Assembly (NCBI RefSeq): GCF_040869045.1
Contig: NC_090321.1
Span: 179,585,596 to 179,649,595, forward strand
Reading direction: 5' to 3'
Source: Eurosta solidaginis
Taxonomy: Eukaryota > Arthropoda > Insecta > Diptera > Tephritidae
Length of the DNA: 64,000 nucleotides
Positions within the stretch are counted from its first letter, which is position 1. Every line of letters begins with the position of its first letter. Positions 1 through 11,309 of the stretch are shown here, piece by piece. The notes under the pieces were generated by a model that had not been told where the DNA came from, did no database searches, and saw only the letters and a program-made list of their open reading frames with translations. The translations under genes were made by a program, and so were the position numbers.

Positions 1-1370
1 CTTAATCATTGTAATCAATTGATAGTTATTGTTTTTTGTTCGCTTATTTCAGCACTTTCCGATTATTTTATGGCTTTTTCGCTTGTTGGCGCTAGTTGTA
101 ATTTTTATTTATTGCCCGCCGCTACATAGGCGCAAATGATTAAAGTGCCGTGGTGCAACATTACCGTTGTTTAATTTAATTTTAATTTCATATACATTAT
201 TACGTTTGCGAATTATACAACTCGTTTAATGCCCACCTCGCTTTCTATTCATCATTTAGTAATGGTGTAAAAAATGTATTATTGAAATTGTACTAAACGG
301 CGTGAAGTAAAAAAGTTATGTAGAAGACTTATTTACTCTCATCTCTTGTTCAATTGATTGAATGTTACTGTTAAGATTTCAGCATATTTATCTTCAGTAC
401 CAGTTCAATGTTGTTTATTGATCCTTCTAGAATTTTTTTTGTAATAGTACATATCTGAAGTTCTGCCTTCTTAAAGGAGCCTTATCTTAGATTTTCAGTC
501 GAGCCGAATGTAATGCTGCTAAAATGCAGGGTGTTTATACTGGAGCTGCTATGCTAGCATAGATATTCTCACAATATCGAGACCAGCATAGCAGCTTCAA
601 TACGCACCGCTTCTTCGCTGCACTATACACTGGCTTAGATTATACTGACACGCAGAAAAAACTTAATATATATTCGTCGCATTTTAATACACCAAGGCCT
701 GGGAAAAGCACAAAGAGAGTATTTTTACAAGCTGGGTACAAATTTGAAATTTATTGGAAGAGGCTGCCTTTTTTTAAGAGTGCAGAAAAGTCCTCCCTCC
801 ATAATTTAAGCACCTAATCACAAGGTCGCGGTTTTCGTTCTCACTTTTCTCGGGCTACGAACATTCCTCCAGCGTTGTATAGAATTTTTGCTTAAGTTTT
901 GGGGTGTGTCTCTAGAAAACAAATGAGTGAGCTCTAGCCTAGTTGTGAAATTCATTTAAAGATCCGATTTGTCGAGATCTTACCTAACGATTTCTCCTTT
1001 ACGATAACGATTTTACTTTTCACTAACTCAGTTTTAACATGGCTACCGAGGCAACCGTTATTATTAAGTAGTTCAAATGGGATAGTAATGAAATTCCAGC
1101 TAATATCGTCGACAAATTAAATTTATCTTCTATAATTTGGCGACAATAGCTGATCAAAGTTTAACAAGTATCGAGAAAAAGTGTTTACTGAATACCAAAA
1201 TCATAGTAGTTATCGTTTCACCAATATACCTATTCCGATATACACGCGTTAAATTTAACCACAGCAGAGGCAACTATACCAGTTACAAATAATTTTGCGC
1301 TTTTTGATAAGAGCTTTATTGGTTTCCTATCTGAACCAATCCATACTGACAAGTTATACAAAATACTAGA
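1..1370. other. AT-rich noncoding DNA
   Basis: I find no coding exon, RNA gene or recognisable transposon end here. The stretch is AT-rich with only short random ORFs. Its one structural feature is the small inverted repeat at 542-598, listed separately. The right edge is the tail end of a SINE that starts near 1371. Confidence 0.5.
542..598. repeat. short inverted repeat (hairpin potential)
   Basis: The arms at 542-555 (GGAGCTGCTATGCT) and 585-598 (AGCATAGCAGCTTC) are reverse complements at 13 of 14 positions, separated by a 29-base loop. The left arm runs into the palindrome TGCTAGCA. No flanking duplication was found, so it could be a stray terminus of a foldback element or chance. Confidence 0.5.
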
Positions 1371-1718
1371 TAATATAAGGCGCGATAGCCTCCGAAGAGA
1401 TTTAAGGCCGAGCTTCTCTTCCCATTTGCGTCGTGCTCCTTTTAGTTTTTCCTACAAATTGGCGGGACGGGACCTACTTGTCTTTTTCCGACTCCGAAGG
1501 GCATTTGCAACGCAGATGAGTTTTCACTGAGAGCTTTTCATGGCAGAAATACACTCGGAGTGCTTTATAAACACTGCCGAGGGGCGACCCCGCCTAGAAA
1601 AATGTTGTTCTAATTGAAAAAACGTGTTTCTAAAATTTCGATGTTCCTTTGCCCAGGGTATTAACCCAGGATTTTCGGTGTAGCCTGCGGAGCACGGTAC
1701 CATCATACCACGGCGGCC
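1371..1718 (-). mobile_element. tRNA-derived SINE, copy 1
   Basis: This is a diverged copy of the element at 45241-45602, alignable along its whole length. On the minus strand the head (near 1718) carries a tRNA-like region with remnants of the Pol III A box and B box; the plus strand reads GGTATTAACCCAGG where the B box lies. It ends near 1371. The copy is older than the 45.2-kb copy: the B box is degraded and no convincing target duplication remains. Minus-strand ORFs through it are chance. Confidence 0.75.
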
Positions 1719-2110
1719 TAGATAACACTCCGATAAAACATCGATAACAAGTAGATAAACCCCTATAACAAAATGATATAATTCTGATAACAACTCGATA
1801 ACGAACCGAATTTTCGATGAATAGTCGGTACCTTTTTGATGATGTATCGATAACAGATCGACATATGTTTGGTAACATAACGATAACTTTTCAATAAATA
1901 ACCTATGGATTTTTGATGAAACAAACAGATTACTCGCCACATCGATAGGAAATTTACAAAACTTCGATGATAAATCGATAAATCGTCTATACTCATCAAT
2001 GTCTCAACGAGAATATGGGATTCCGCCGTTTTCTGTGATTTGACCACTATTATAGCTAATTTTAGAGGCTGTTGTTGGTGATAGAGAGAAAAGTGCCTAA
2101 GAAAGTATTT
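1719..2110. repeat. degenerate GATAAC-rich repeat
   Basis: Directly beyond the SINE head the sequence contains many spaced copies of CGATAAC or GATAAC and related ATCGATAA words, with irregular spacing. It looks like a decayed short-unit tandem array. Two long minus-strand ORFs overlap it (1524-1940 and 1763-2203). Their low-complexity composition and lack of recognisable motifs argue against real genes. Confidence 0.45.
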
Positions 2111-2545
2111 TGTCTCATATATGAGCTGCTCAGTGCACACATCGATTAAATCCACTTTTTGAACAATCTTAAATTTAAGTGTCAAAGCCCACGGTATAGT
2201 CATACATTTTTATATTTATAATAACTTTACTGAATAATAAAGATTAGCACCGTTAAATGGCAAATTTTTTTGGCCATTGAATAATAAGTAATTTATTTCA
2301 GAAGCCATTTCGATTAACTCCATACTCTAATGTAAATCGTTTCAGTAGCGCTGTATCTGTTCTGGCCGTGCATCAACGCTTATTTGTTTTTAAACAGCCG
2401 AAGATGCTCTCTCCCCCTCAATAATATTCCTAACAAAATCGCATCGGTAAACAGATAAAAAGAAGCACAATGCAAACAGTAGTTAGTATAGCAGTTATAG
2501 GGTTATCTACTTTATTTAAATACACTATATTTCTGTAATTTATTA

Positions 2546-4183
2546 TACTCAGCTGAGCAGAGCTCACAGAGTATATTAATTTTGTTCGCATAACGGTAAT
2601 CCGTAACGGCATAAACTAATGGAGATATATTCTAGACTTCTATATATCAAAATGATCTGGGCGAAGAAAGAAATTCATTTAGCCATGCCCGTCCGTCCGT
2701 AAACACGATAACTTGAGTAAATTTTCAGGTATCATAATGAAATATGATATGTAAGTTCCTGGGCGTTCATCTCAGATCGCTATTTAAAATGACCGAAATC
2801 GGACTATAACCACACCCAATTTTTCGAAAATTTCGAAAAACCGAAAAAGTGCGATAGTTCATTGCCAAAGACGGATAAAGCGATGAAAATTGGTAGGTGG
2901 GTTCGCCTTATGACGCAGAATAGAAAATTAGTAAAATGTTGGACAATGGGCGTGGCACCGCCCACTTTTAAAAGAAGGTAATTTAAAAGTTTTGCAAGCT
3001 GTAATTTGGCAGTCGTTGAAGATATCATGATGAAATTTGGCAGGAGCGTTACACCTATTACTATGTGTGTGCTAAATAAAAATTAGCAAAATCGGATAAC
3101 GAATACGCCCAGTTAAAAAAAAAATTGTAAAGTAAAATATTAACAAGAAATTGAATACCTTTACAGTATATAAATAAATTATGTCAACATTCAACTCCAG
3201 TAATGATATGGTGCAACAAAATACAAAAATAAAACAAAATTTCAAAATGGGCGCGGCTCTGCCCTTTTTCATTTAATTTGTCTAGAATACTTTTAATGCC
3301 ATAATTAGAACAAAAATTTACCAATCCTTGTGAAAGTTGGTAAGGGCATAGCTTCTATGCCTTTAACTGTTTTCTGTGGAAATGGGCGAAATCGGTTGAA
3401 GCCACGCCTAGTTTTTATACACAGTCGACCGTCTGTCCTTCCGCTCGGCCGTTAATACGATAACTTGAGCAAAAATCGATATATCTTTACTAAACTTAGT
3501 TCACGTACTTATCTGAACTCACTTTATTTTGGTATTAAAAATGGGCGAAATCCGACTATGACCACGCCCACTTTTTCGATATCGAGAAATGAAAAAAATG
3601 CCATAATTCTATACCAAATACGAAAAAAGGGATGAAATATGGTGATTGAATTGGTTTTTTGACGCAATAAATAACTCTGGAAAAAACTTTGTAAAATGGG
3701 TGTGACACCTACCATATTAAGTAGAAGAAAATGAAAAAGTTCTGCGGGTGAAATCAAAAGCCCTTGGAATCATGGCAGGAATACTGTTCGTGGTATTACA
3801 TATATAAATAAATTAGCGGTACCCGACAGATGATGTTCTGGGTCACCCTGGTCGACATTTTGGTCGATATCTCGAAAATGCCTTCACATATACAACTATG
3901 GGCCACTCCCTTTTAAACCCCTCATTAATACCTATAATTTGATACCCATATCGTATAAACACTTATAGAGTCACCCCTGGTCCACATTTATGGCGATATC
4001 TCGAAAAGGCGTCCACCTATAGAACTATGGCCCACTCCCTTCTAAAATACTCTTTAATACCTTCCATTTGATACCCGTGTCATACAAACACATTCCAGGG
4101 TTATCCTATGTTCATTTTCCTACATGGTCATTTTCCCTTATTTTGTCTCCAAAGCTCTCAGCTGAGTATGTAATGTTCGGTTA
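2546..4183. repeat. large noncoding interspersed repeat, left part
   Basis: This long repeat has no gene. It contains recurring internal words: CGCCCACTTTT-like stretches, CGATAACTTGAG twice, GATATCTCGAAAA several times, and two diverged units of roughly 110-130 bases near 3840-4100. ACTCAGCTGAG occurs at the left end (about 2550), and the same palindrome recurs at about 4160-4168. From memory this is one of the commonest repeats in tephritid genomes. It is interrupted at 4183 by a short LTR element and resumes at 6035-6075. Minus-strand ORFs inside it (2804-3028, 3072-3272, 3524-3757) are not genes. Confidence 0.65.
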
Positions 4184-4374
4184 TATAGTGTTAACTACTT
4201 TGTACTCTTTACTTTAATTTTTAAAATAATTTTTATTGATTTTTCGTGTTAACTTAAAATTTTTGAATAACTTCAAAAAAAGAAAATTCTAATTAGTTTT
4301 GAAAATATCTGAACTCAAAAATAAACAAAATATAAATTTTTAAAAATAAAATAAATATTTGGTTAACCACTAAA
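4184..4374 (+). repeat. 5' LTR of the short LTR element
   Basis: Direct repeat partner of 5844-6034, differing at only a few positions (for example CTTTACTTTAA against CTTTACGTTAA). It carries GTTAAC near its start and GGTTAACC near its end. The sequence just downstream, from about 4378 (TTGGCGATTCTAC), is where a primer binding site would lie; I cannot match it to a tRNA with confidence. Confidence 0.8.
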
Positions 4375-5147
4375 TATATTGGCGATTCTACTAACGGACC
4401 TAAATTTTTATATAAGTCTATACGTGATACAATTACTAAATGTGACGCTTTACGTATCGCAAAACTAACCAATAAAATACCGCAAATAAAAGTGTAACTA
4501 AGTGACGTGCTATCAAAGAAAATTTGTTTTAGTTACCTGAATCAACTTATGAAGAAATAACTTAATTGGATATACATATGTATATATTACGTCTGATGGG
4601 TCAAGTAAAAACACCATCATCACAATACATCAGTGCTATGACAAAAAGCTCTAACAAACAAATATGTGATTTTTAAATTAATATACTAGAAAATAAAATA
4701 AAACAGATTTAATATTTACAAGAATTATTCAATGCAAAAATCAATGAATTTAAATTAAACTGCCGCTTAATTTTAATAAAAGAGACCAAAAAATTGTGTA
4801 CCTAAACGAAAATCGTGTTTATTAATAACAAAACTAAGAAGCTTAAAGTAATTTTAAAGAACTGCTGACCCATTGACAAAATATTTTCACTTCCTATCTG
4901 ATATTTAAATCAACATATACTCTTGGCATTGAAGAAGTGAAAGAATATGCGAAAATGTTTAAAGTCGACTTACGCACATCATTTACTGTCGTATATATTA
5001 AACTCAAAATTTATTAAGATAATACCGCTAATTCCTTCCTACAATTCATTTATATATCGAAATGGTTTAATATTCAACGAAACATCGTCATTTTGTATAC
5101 CATTTGTTGGAATCATTCGTAACCTTTAACGTCCTCTTCACAAATTA

Positions 5148-5211
5148 CAAAGCCATTGCATAACAAAACCATTGCATAACAAAGCCATTGCATAACAAAA
5201 CCATTGCATAA
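5148..5211 (+). repeat. 16-bp tandem repeat, four units
   Basis: CAAAGCCATTGCATAA and CAAAACCATTGCATAA alternate four times head to tail inside the short LTR element, so the higher-order period is 32 bp. A related word (AAAACCATTGTATAA) occurs alone near 5445. Confidence 0.85.
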
Positions 5212-5843
5212 ACAGCAACAACGATGTATTTAATTGTCATCACATCAAAACAACGCAGTTGATTCGCTTTACAATCATCAATCAACTACTTATTAATTTT
5301 AATATTTTTTTTACTAATTTAATTTTATGTAAGTATAATTTTTATTTTAATATCATATTAAAAATTTTCCAATTATAATTTAAATTAAAATTTTAAACCT
5401 TTTAAAATTTCAAATTTATTTTAAGATTATTTTTATATATAAAAAAACCATTGTATAAAGCAATATGAGCAAAGCTCGCTAATTAAATACAGATTATTTT
5501 TATATTTTAACAATTTTAATATAAATTATTTAAATTTACTAATTTTTTATATAAAATTAAATATTTTATTTAAATTGTTAACTCCCTTTCCAAAAAAAAT
5601 CTTAAATATTTTCTAATTTTCAAATTTTTCATAAATTTTTTTTTTTTATATGGTTCTACGTTCACAAATACGAACCCGTAAGTTTACAAATTCGGAAAAT
5701 CAAAACAACAACTATTCAAATAACACAATGACTCACAATACAATTCAAAATTCTAACATTAATACAACAAAAAACAAAAAAAGGTTACATTTAATATTAA
5801 TTAATAATTTGTTTGTTTCAAATTTTCTTGGAGGGGGAGTAAA

Positions 5844-6034
5844 TATAGTGTTAACTACTTTGTACTCTTTACGTTAATTTTTAAAATAATTTTTATTGAG
5901 TTTTCGTGTTAACTTAAAATTTTTGAATAACTTCAAAAAAAGAAAATTCTAATTAGTTTTGAAAATATCTGAACTCAAAAATAAACAAAATATAAATTTT
6001 TAAAAATAAAATAAATATTTGGTTAACCACCAAA
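5844..6034 (+). repeat. 3' LTR of the short LTR element
   Basis: Second copy of the 191-bp direct repeat. It is preceded immediately by the purine tract at 5830-5843 and followed by the target duplication GGTTA at 6035-6039. Confidence 0.8.
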
Positions 6035-6075
6035 GGTTACACCCGAACTTAGCCTTCCTTACTTGTTTTATTTAC
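6035..6075. repeat. right end of the interrupted noncoding repeat
   Basis: The sequence after the short LTR element (GGTTACACCCGAACTTAGCC and onward) joins directly to GTTCGGTTA at 4175-4183. This restores the palindromic terminus GTTCGGTTA-CACCCGAAC that I remember for this repeat family. Confidence 0.55.
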
Positions 6076-7449
6076 CGTTAGATGAAAGCTAAATCTGCAG
6101 TTATGCATTCTACATTATATATTTGAATTCATATTATCAGAGGAATTTTTAAAAACAATATAAATTACATCATCGCGTTTCTCAACTTTTCGTTTTATGG
6201 AGTTAATCGATGTGTGTACTGAGCGACTCATATATAGAAAAAGGCTATGCACACAGAATGAGCTAAGGCTTAAGCACAATAGTGGCAGACTAAAGTTAAG
6301 GACTTCGGAACGTGGGTTCAAATACATACCGAAAATACCTACTTGAAATGTTGGTTCACCAAAGCCTACTCAATGCACTTTAACGCTCCGCCAAATCATT
6401 ATTCAAATTCCATAATCTTTGATTAAAATTACTTTTTTCAGATAATCTAGAGTAGCTTCTGGTAATATCTAACTCATAAATATAGAGTCAACCATTGCGA
6501 AGGGATGCATTTTTTTATGAAAGAGCAACTGCGGTTTATTTTTAAATTAATTACTGCGATAAACGAATATTCAAAAAATATAAATTTTGTCATTCAGCTC
6601 TATTGTCTCTACCACATTACATAGTAGCTTACAAGACCATAAAGAGCTTAACCAAAATTCTTTTATCTCGCTCGCTGATCATAAAAAATTACACTTTTTA
6701 TTAGTGGTAATTTATTTATTGTATCTGAGCGACATCGGTGGTAGCAACCGCAGCACAACATCAGGCAGCACCATTCACCGCGTTAGCAGCAGACTATTCT
6801 TTGTTGTCTATTTTGTTTTGTTAATTAACGTTGTGACCGTTGGGCGTCGATGTCGCGTGTCATATTTGAGTTTTATTTGTTTGCATATTTTCTTGCTCTA
6901 TTGGGTAGATCGTAGTTTTCCATGAAGCACAGATTGCTCCTAGTTTGCATATCTAAAATTTGTGCGGCATTATTATGACAGTTGTCATGGAGTAAGTCTG
7001 CTATAATATTTGTTACAATACATATCAAGTTGTACACATACATATGTAAGCCTGTTAGATAGTGGTCTTTAATATATATGTATATATGTATGTATTTAAA
7101 TGTTTTATTTATGCGCATTCATCTACCAATGTCAAAATTCGTGAAATTCGAAATTTAAAATAACAACATAAATATGTCAACATTCACTCAAATTTGTTGC
7201 AATGATTTCTTTTTGAAATATGAAGGCCGCTTGTTTGCAATTTCACAAATGGTTTATGCTGCGTAAAATTTTATTAATTGATTAATTTAGTTGAACAGGT
7301 TGATGAATGACACTTCAAAAGCAGCACCAATTTTCATAAATTGTATTTATTGCATTTGTTAAAAATTTTGATTGATTAATTTGTAAAGTATTTTCGTAAT
7401 TATTATTTCGATGCAATTTAGGGGCAAAGTGAATGGAATTTTAGCGTAT
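6076..7449. other. noncoding DNA, nothing recognised
   Basis: No transposon end or exon is recognised. A slightly more GC-rich patch at about 6720-6860 has a plus-strand ORF of 112 codons (6587-6925) with low-complexity, hydrophobic composition and no motif; I do not call it a gene. Confidence 0.4.
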
Positions 7450-7550
7450 ATCCTTGAACCACTTTGGGACTACTTCGGCACTGTTTCGAGAATCCCGTTA
7501 AGGATCATTTCGAAACTATTTCTATGCAATTTTGTGAGAGTTTCAGGATC
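7450..7550. repeat. degenerate TTTCGGGAT-type minisatellite, left part
   Basis: Irregular repetitions of words such as ACTTCGG, GTTTCGAGA and ATTTCGAAAC with spacing near 12 bases. The tract is cut by the RTE insertion and resumes at 10608. The same kind of tract occurs in the opposite orientation at about 24890-25350. Confidence 0.6.
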
Positions 7551-10500
7551 TTACTTACTTACTTAATTGGCGCTTAACCGTCTAAACGGTTATGGCGGTC
7601 CAACAAGGCGCGCCAGTCGCTCCTTCGCTCCGCCAACCGGCGCCAATTGCTCACACCAAGGGAGTTTAAATCGCTTTCCACCTGGTCCTTCCAACGGAGC
7701 ATAGCAGGACGGGTACGATAAGTGACTTGTAGGGTATGATTTTCGTTCGCCGAGAGAGGACTTTACTTTTCAATTGCCTACATAGTCCAAAGTAGCATTT
7801 ATTGGCAAGATTGATTATTCGCTGGACTTCAGTGCTGATGTTGTTGCTAGTGTTGATGCTGGTTCCAAATAAACGAAGTCTTTTACTATTTCGAAATTAT
7901 GGCTACCAACAGTAGCGTGGTTGCCAAGGCGCGTAAGCTCTGACTCTTTGCTGGATGACAGCAGGTACTTCGTTTTGTCCTCATTCACCATCAAACCCAT
8001 CTTTACCGCTTCTTTTTCCAGTTTGGAGTAAGCAGAACTAACGGCGCGGGTGTTTAGGCCGATGATATCAATGTCATCAGCATATGCCAGTAACTGCACG
8101 CTTTTATAGAATATTGTTCCAGTGCGGTTAAGTTCTGCAGCTAGTATAATTTTCTCCAGCATCAAATTAAAGAAATCGCACGATAGGGGGTCACCCTGTC
8201 TGAAACCTCATTTAGTTTCGAACGGCTCGGAGAGGTCCTTCCCAATTCTGAATGAGCTGATGGTGTTGCTCAACGTCATTTTGCACAGCCGTATAAGTTT
8301 TGCGGGGAAGCCAAATTCAGACATAGCGGCATAAAGGCAGCTCCTTTTCGTGCTGTCGAAGGCGGCTTTAAAGTCGACGAAGAGGTGATGTGTGTCGATT
8401 CTCTTTTCACGGGTTTTTTCCAAGATTTGGCGCATTGTGAAAATCTGGTCGATGGTAGGTTTACCAGGTCTGAAGCCGCACTGATAAGGTCCAATCAACT
8501 GGTTCACGGTGGGCTTCAATCTTTCGCACAATACATTTGAAAGGACCTTATATGCGATATTAAGAAGGCTGATTCCACGATAGTTGGTGCATTTTGCAGT
8601 ATCCCCCTTCTTGTGGACTGGGCAAAGAACACTTAGATTCCAACCGTCGGGCATGCACTCGTCCGCCCTGCATGCTGCATGCGCCTTACCAACTCCTCGC
8701 CGCCGTACTTGAATAGCTCCGCAGGCAATCCATCAGCGCCCACGGCCTTGTTGTTTTTCAATCTGGTTATTGCTATTCTAACTTCGTCATAATCGGGCGG
8801 GGGGACATATATTCCATCATCATCGTTTGCGGGATCGGGTTCTTCATCTCTGCGCGGTGAATTGCTGCCTCCATTTAGGAGAGCAGAGAAGTATTCCCTC
8901 CATAATCTAAGCACTCTCTGGACATCAGTTACAACGTCGCCGTTTTCATTCCTACAGGAGTTTGCCCAGGTCTTAAAACTTCCGTCTGTCGCCGTATTTT
9001 TTGGTAGAATTTTCGGGCATTATTCCTGGTGGCTAGCAGCTCAAGCTCCTCGCACTCACGCCTTTCTGCTTCTGCTTTTTTCTTCCTGAAAAGGTGTCTC
9101 GCTTCCCTTTTAAACTCACGATAGCGTTCACACACTCCTCTTGTCGCGCTCGCTTTTAACGTAGCCCTGTAGGCAGCGTCTTTTCTTTCGGTTGCAACGC
9201 GGCATTCTTCATCGTACCAGTTGTTTTTCGTGGCCGCCGGTAACCAATTTTTTCCTCGGCGGCAGTACGAACTGCTTTGGAGATATGCTCCCACTGCTCC
9301 GTATTCCTTCAGAATGAGTTGTGCTCTCAGAGAGCAGGTGTGAGAGTCGAATTGCGAAATCATTGGCAGTCTGTTGTGATTGAAGCTTTTCGACGTCTAG
9401 CTTTCCTTGTGTTTTTTGTTCCATGGTTTTAGCCGCGTTGAGGCGGGTGCGTATTTTGGCTGCAACGAGATAATGGTCCGAGTCGATGTTAGGTCCTCGG
9501 ATCGTGCGCACATCTAAAACACTGGAGGCATGCCGTCCGTCTATCACAACGTGATCGATCTGATTGCGAGTATTCCGATCCGGAGACAGCCATGTAGCTT
9601 GATGTATCTTTTTATGCATGAACCTCGTGCTGGATATGACCATATTTCGAGCACCGGCAAAGTCAATCAGCCTCAGTCCGTTAGGAGAAGTTTCATTGTG
9701 TAGGCTGAACTTTCCGACTGTAGGGCCAAAAACACCTTTGCCCACCCTGGCGTTAAAGTCGCCAAGCACGACTTTTATATCATGACGGGGGTAGCGCTCG
9801 TATGTGCGTTCTAATTGTTCATAAAAAGTGTCTTTCACCTCATCGTCTTTCTCCTCTGTCGGCGCATGGGCGCAGATGAATGATATATTAAAAAATGTTG
9901 CTTTTATTCGGATAGCGGCGAGACGCTCGTCCACAGGCGTGAACGCCAGCACTTGGCGACAAAGTCTCTCTCCCACCACGAATCCGACGCTTATTCGTAT
10001 GGCCACTCCAAAAAATTCACAATTTTTGATCTTCTTTCTTCTTTGCTTCGTCCAACGCATTTCTTGGATGGCGGTGATGTCAGATTTTGCTTTGACGAGG
10101 ACATCAACCAGCCGGGCATCTGCACCAATGCCATTCAGGGATCGGACGTTCCAGGTGCATGCCCTCAATTCATTGTCTTTCAAACGTTTGCCATGGTCGT
10201 CATCAATAGAGAGTGTATTTATCCGAGGTTTCTTGTTATATTTCATGGGAGTATGGTTTTACGTGGCGGGTCCCAAGCCCGGCGCACAACCCGCTCAGCT
10301 GGGGTGAAAATATTACTTGCACGTTTATATAGCAAGCCGCTTGCTCCAAGACAGACGCCCGCTTGCAGCCGCACCTAGAGGTGTACAGACGCTGCCGATG
10401 AGATCTCCCCCGGCTATCCCTTAAACTGGTTATGTCAGAGTGGCCTAGCCAGGTTGTCGCCTTCTCACATTAGCCCAGAGGATACTTTGCGGCAGTAATG

Positions 10501-10607
10501 AGCTGCTTGAACCGCATGCAAAAGAATCGCTCTGGCCATTCCCAGATGAATGGCGGTCAGAAGCTTTCCCCACTTTCGTGGACTTCTACACACGGCTCCA
10601 CCCTCCA
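7551..10607 (-). mobile_element. RTE-clade non-LTR retrotransposon
   Basis: The element is bounded by a perfect 15-bp target duplication, GAGAGTTTCAGGATC, at 7536-7550 and 10608-10622. It therefore looks full length at about 3.06 kb, a usual size for RTE. On the minus strand the order is a 5' leader of about 360 bp, an AP-type endonuclease, then reverse transcriptase. A 3' end of (AAGT)n follows, seen as TTACTTACTT at 7551 on the plus strand. It inserted into the degenerate minisatellite. The conserved TSD suggests a moderately young copy even though the ORF is broken. Confidence 0.93.
7600..10246 (-). pseudogene. RTE endonuclease-reverse transcriptase polyprotein (broken)
   Basis: The first intact block (10246-9209) is an endonuclease: LRACTWNVRSLNG at the start, IQEMRW (catalytic Glu), LGDFNARVG, and IDSDHYLV (catalytic Asp-His) near the end. 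The next block (9363-8929) is the linker with NWYDEECRVATERKDAAYR. Blocks 8914-8633 and 8654-8208 carry RT motifs, including KAVGADGLPAELFKYGG, YRGISLLNIAYKVLS, CGFRPG and the motif-A-like VDFKAAFD. Block 8165-7815 carries LLAYADDIDIIG. The last two RT blocks share one frame and are split by a single TGA after FETK, just before GFRQGDPLS. Other joints are frameshifts. Family assignment to RTE/BovB rests on the craniofacial-development-protein-2-like endonuclease and the element's size. Confidence 0.9.
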
Positions 10608-11050
10608 GAGAGTTTCAGGATCACTTCTAGATTATTTTCGGAATAATATCGATATAATTTCGGGAGCCCTTTGGAACGATTTTAACATTACTTTAAAATT
10701 GTTTTAGGTATCATTTCGGGAAAACCTTTGATTTATTTCGAGACTATTTCGGAACAGTACAGAATAATTTCAGAATCACATTAGGAACTATTTTGACATG
10801 AAATTTTCCCCAAAATTGCATGGAAATAGTTTCGAAATGTCCCTTAAATGAATTTACTATTGAAATCATCCCGAAAAGTTCACGAAACAGTTCCGTTACG
10901 CATGGACAAATCTGGCACTTAGCTCAAAGCAATCAAACCCAAACGATCAGCATGTAGTACCTAGACGGTCCCGAAACTATCTCGGGGCAGTAGCAAGCGA
11001 TCCTAATTCCAGCATTTTTCCGAAAAGATCCCAAGAGTCCGTAATGGACT
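10608..11050. repeat. degenerate TTTCGGGAT-type minisatellite, right part
   Basis: Continues the tract interrupted at 7550. Words such as ATTTCGGGA, ATTTCGAGA and ATTTCGGAA recur roughly every 12-14 bases, with heavy decay. No coding content. Confidence 0.6.
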
Positions 11051-11309
11051 CGAAGGAAGAATACTTTCCACAATATAGAGTTGCATGCAAAAAGGTAACT
11101 TCTTGAAAAATTAAGTTTTGAAATTTTCGTGTTTTAAACATTTGGGATAGTATCGCATATTTATTGTTGTGATATTTTCTAGATATGTGGTTTATTTTGT
11201 ATATAATCCTTCCAATGTATATGCTTTGAAAATTTATTTTTGGTCAGACTACTCACTTCTCCAGAATAGATAAGACATCGCCTAAAGCGATCTGCATAGA
11301 TACCAATTA

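Larger units (their letters stand above)
4184..6034 (+). mobile_element. short non-autonomous LTR retrotransposon
   Basis: Two direct repeats of about 191 bp, almost identical, lie at 4184-4374 and 5844-6034. A purine run, GGAGGGGGAGTAAA, abuts the second repeat at 5830-5843, as a polypurine tract should. The element is flanked by the 5-bp duplication GGTTA (4179-4183 and 6035-6039), and the outer sequence joins into the host repeat across it. The 1.47-kb interior has no protease, reverse transcriptase or integrase, so it must depend on another element's proteins. The direct repeats start TATAGTG and end ACYAAA rather than TG...CA. That is odd; the true ends may be misplaced by a few bases. 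Only a few substitutions separate the two LTRs, so insertion was fairly recent. Confidence 0.75.

Noticed and set aside
1524..2203. Two minus-strand ORFs of about 140 codons
   Set aside because: They run across the SINE head and the GATAAC repeat; their protein sequence reflects the repeat words and not a fold.
2546..4172. A TIR transposon bounded by the ACTCAGCTGAG palindromes
   Set aside because: The palindrome is at both places, but the sequence continues as the same repeat beyond 4172 (to 4183 and 6035-6075), and no target duplication fits. The palindromes are internal words of a larger repeat.
5148..5211. CRISPR-like array
   Set aside because: The four 16-bp units are directly adjacent without spacers, and the genome is eukaryotic.
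6587..6925. 112-codon plus-strand ORF in a GC-richer patch
   Set aside because: Hydrophobic low-complexity sequence, no motif, no neighbouring exon with compatible splice sites.
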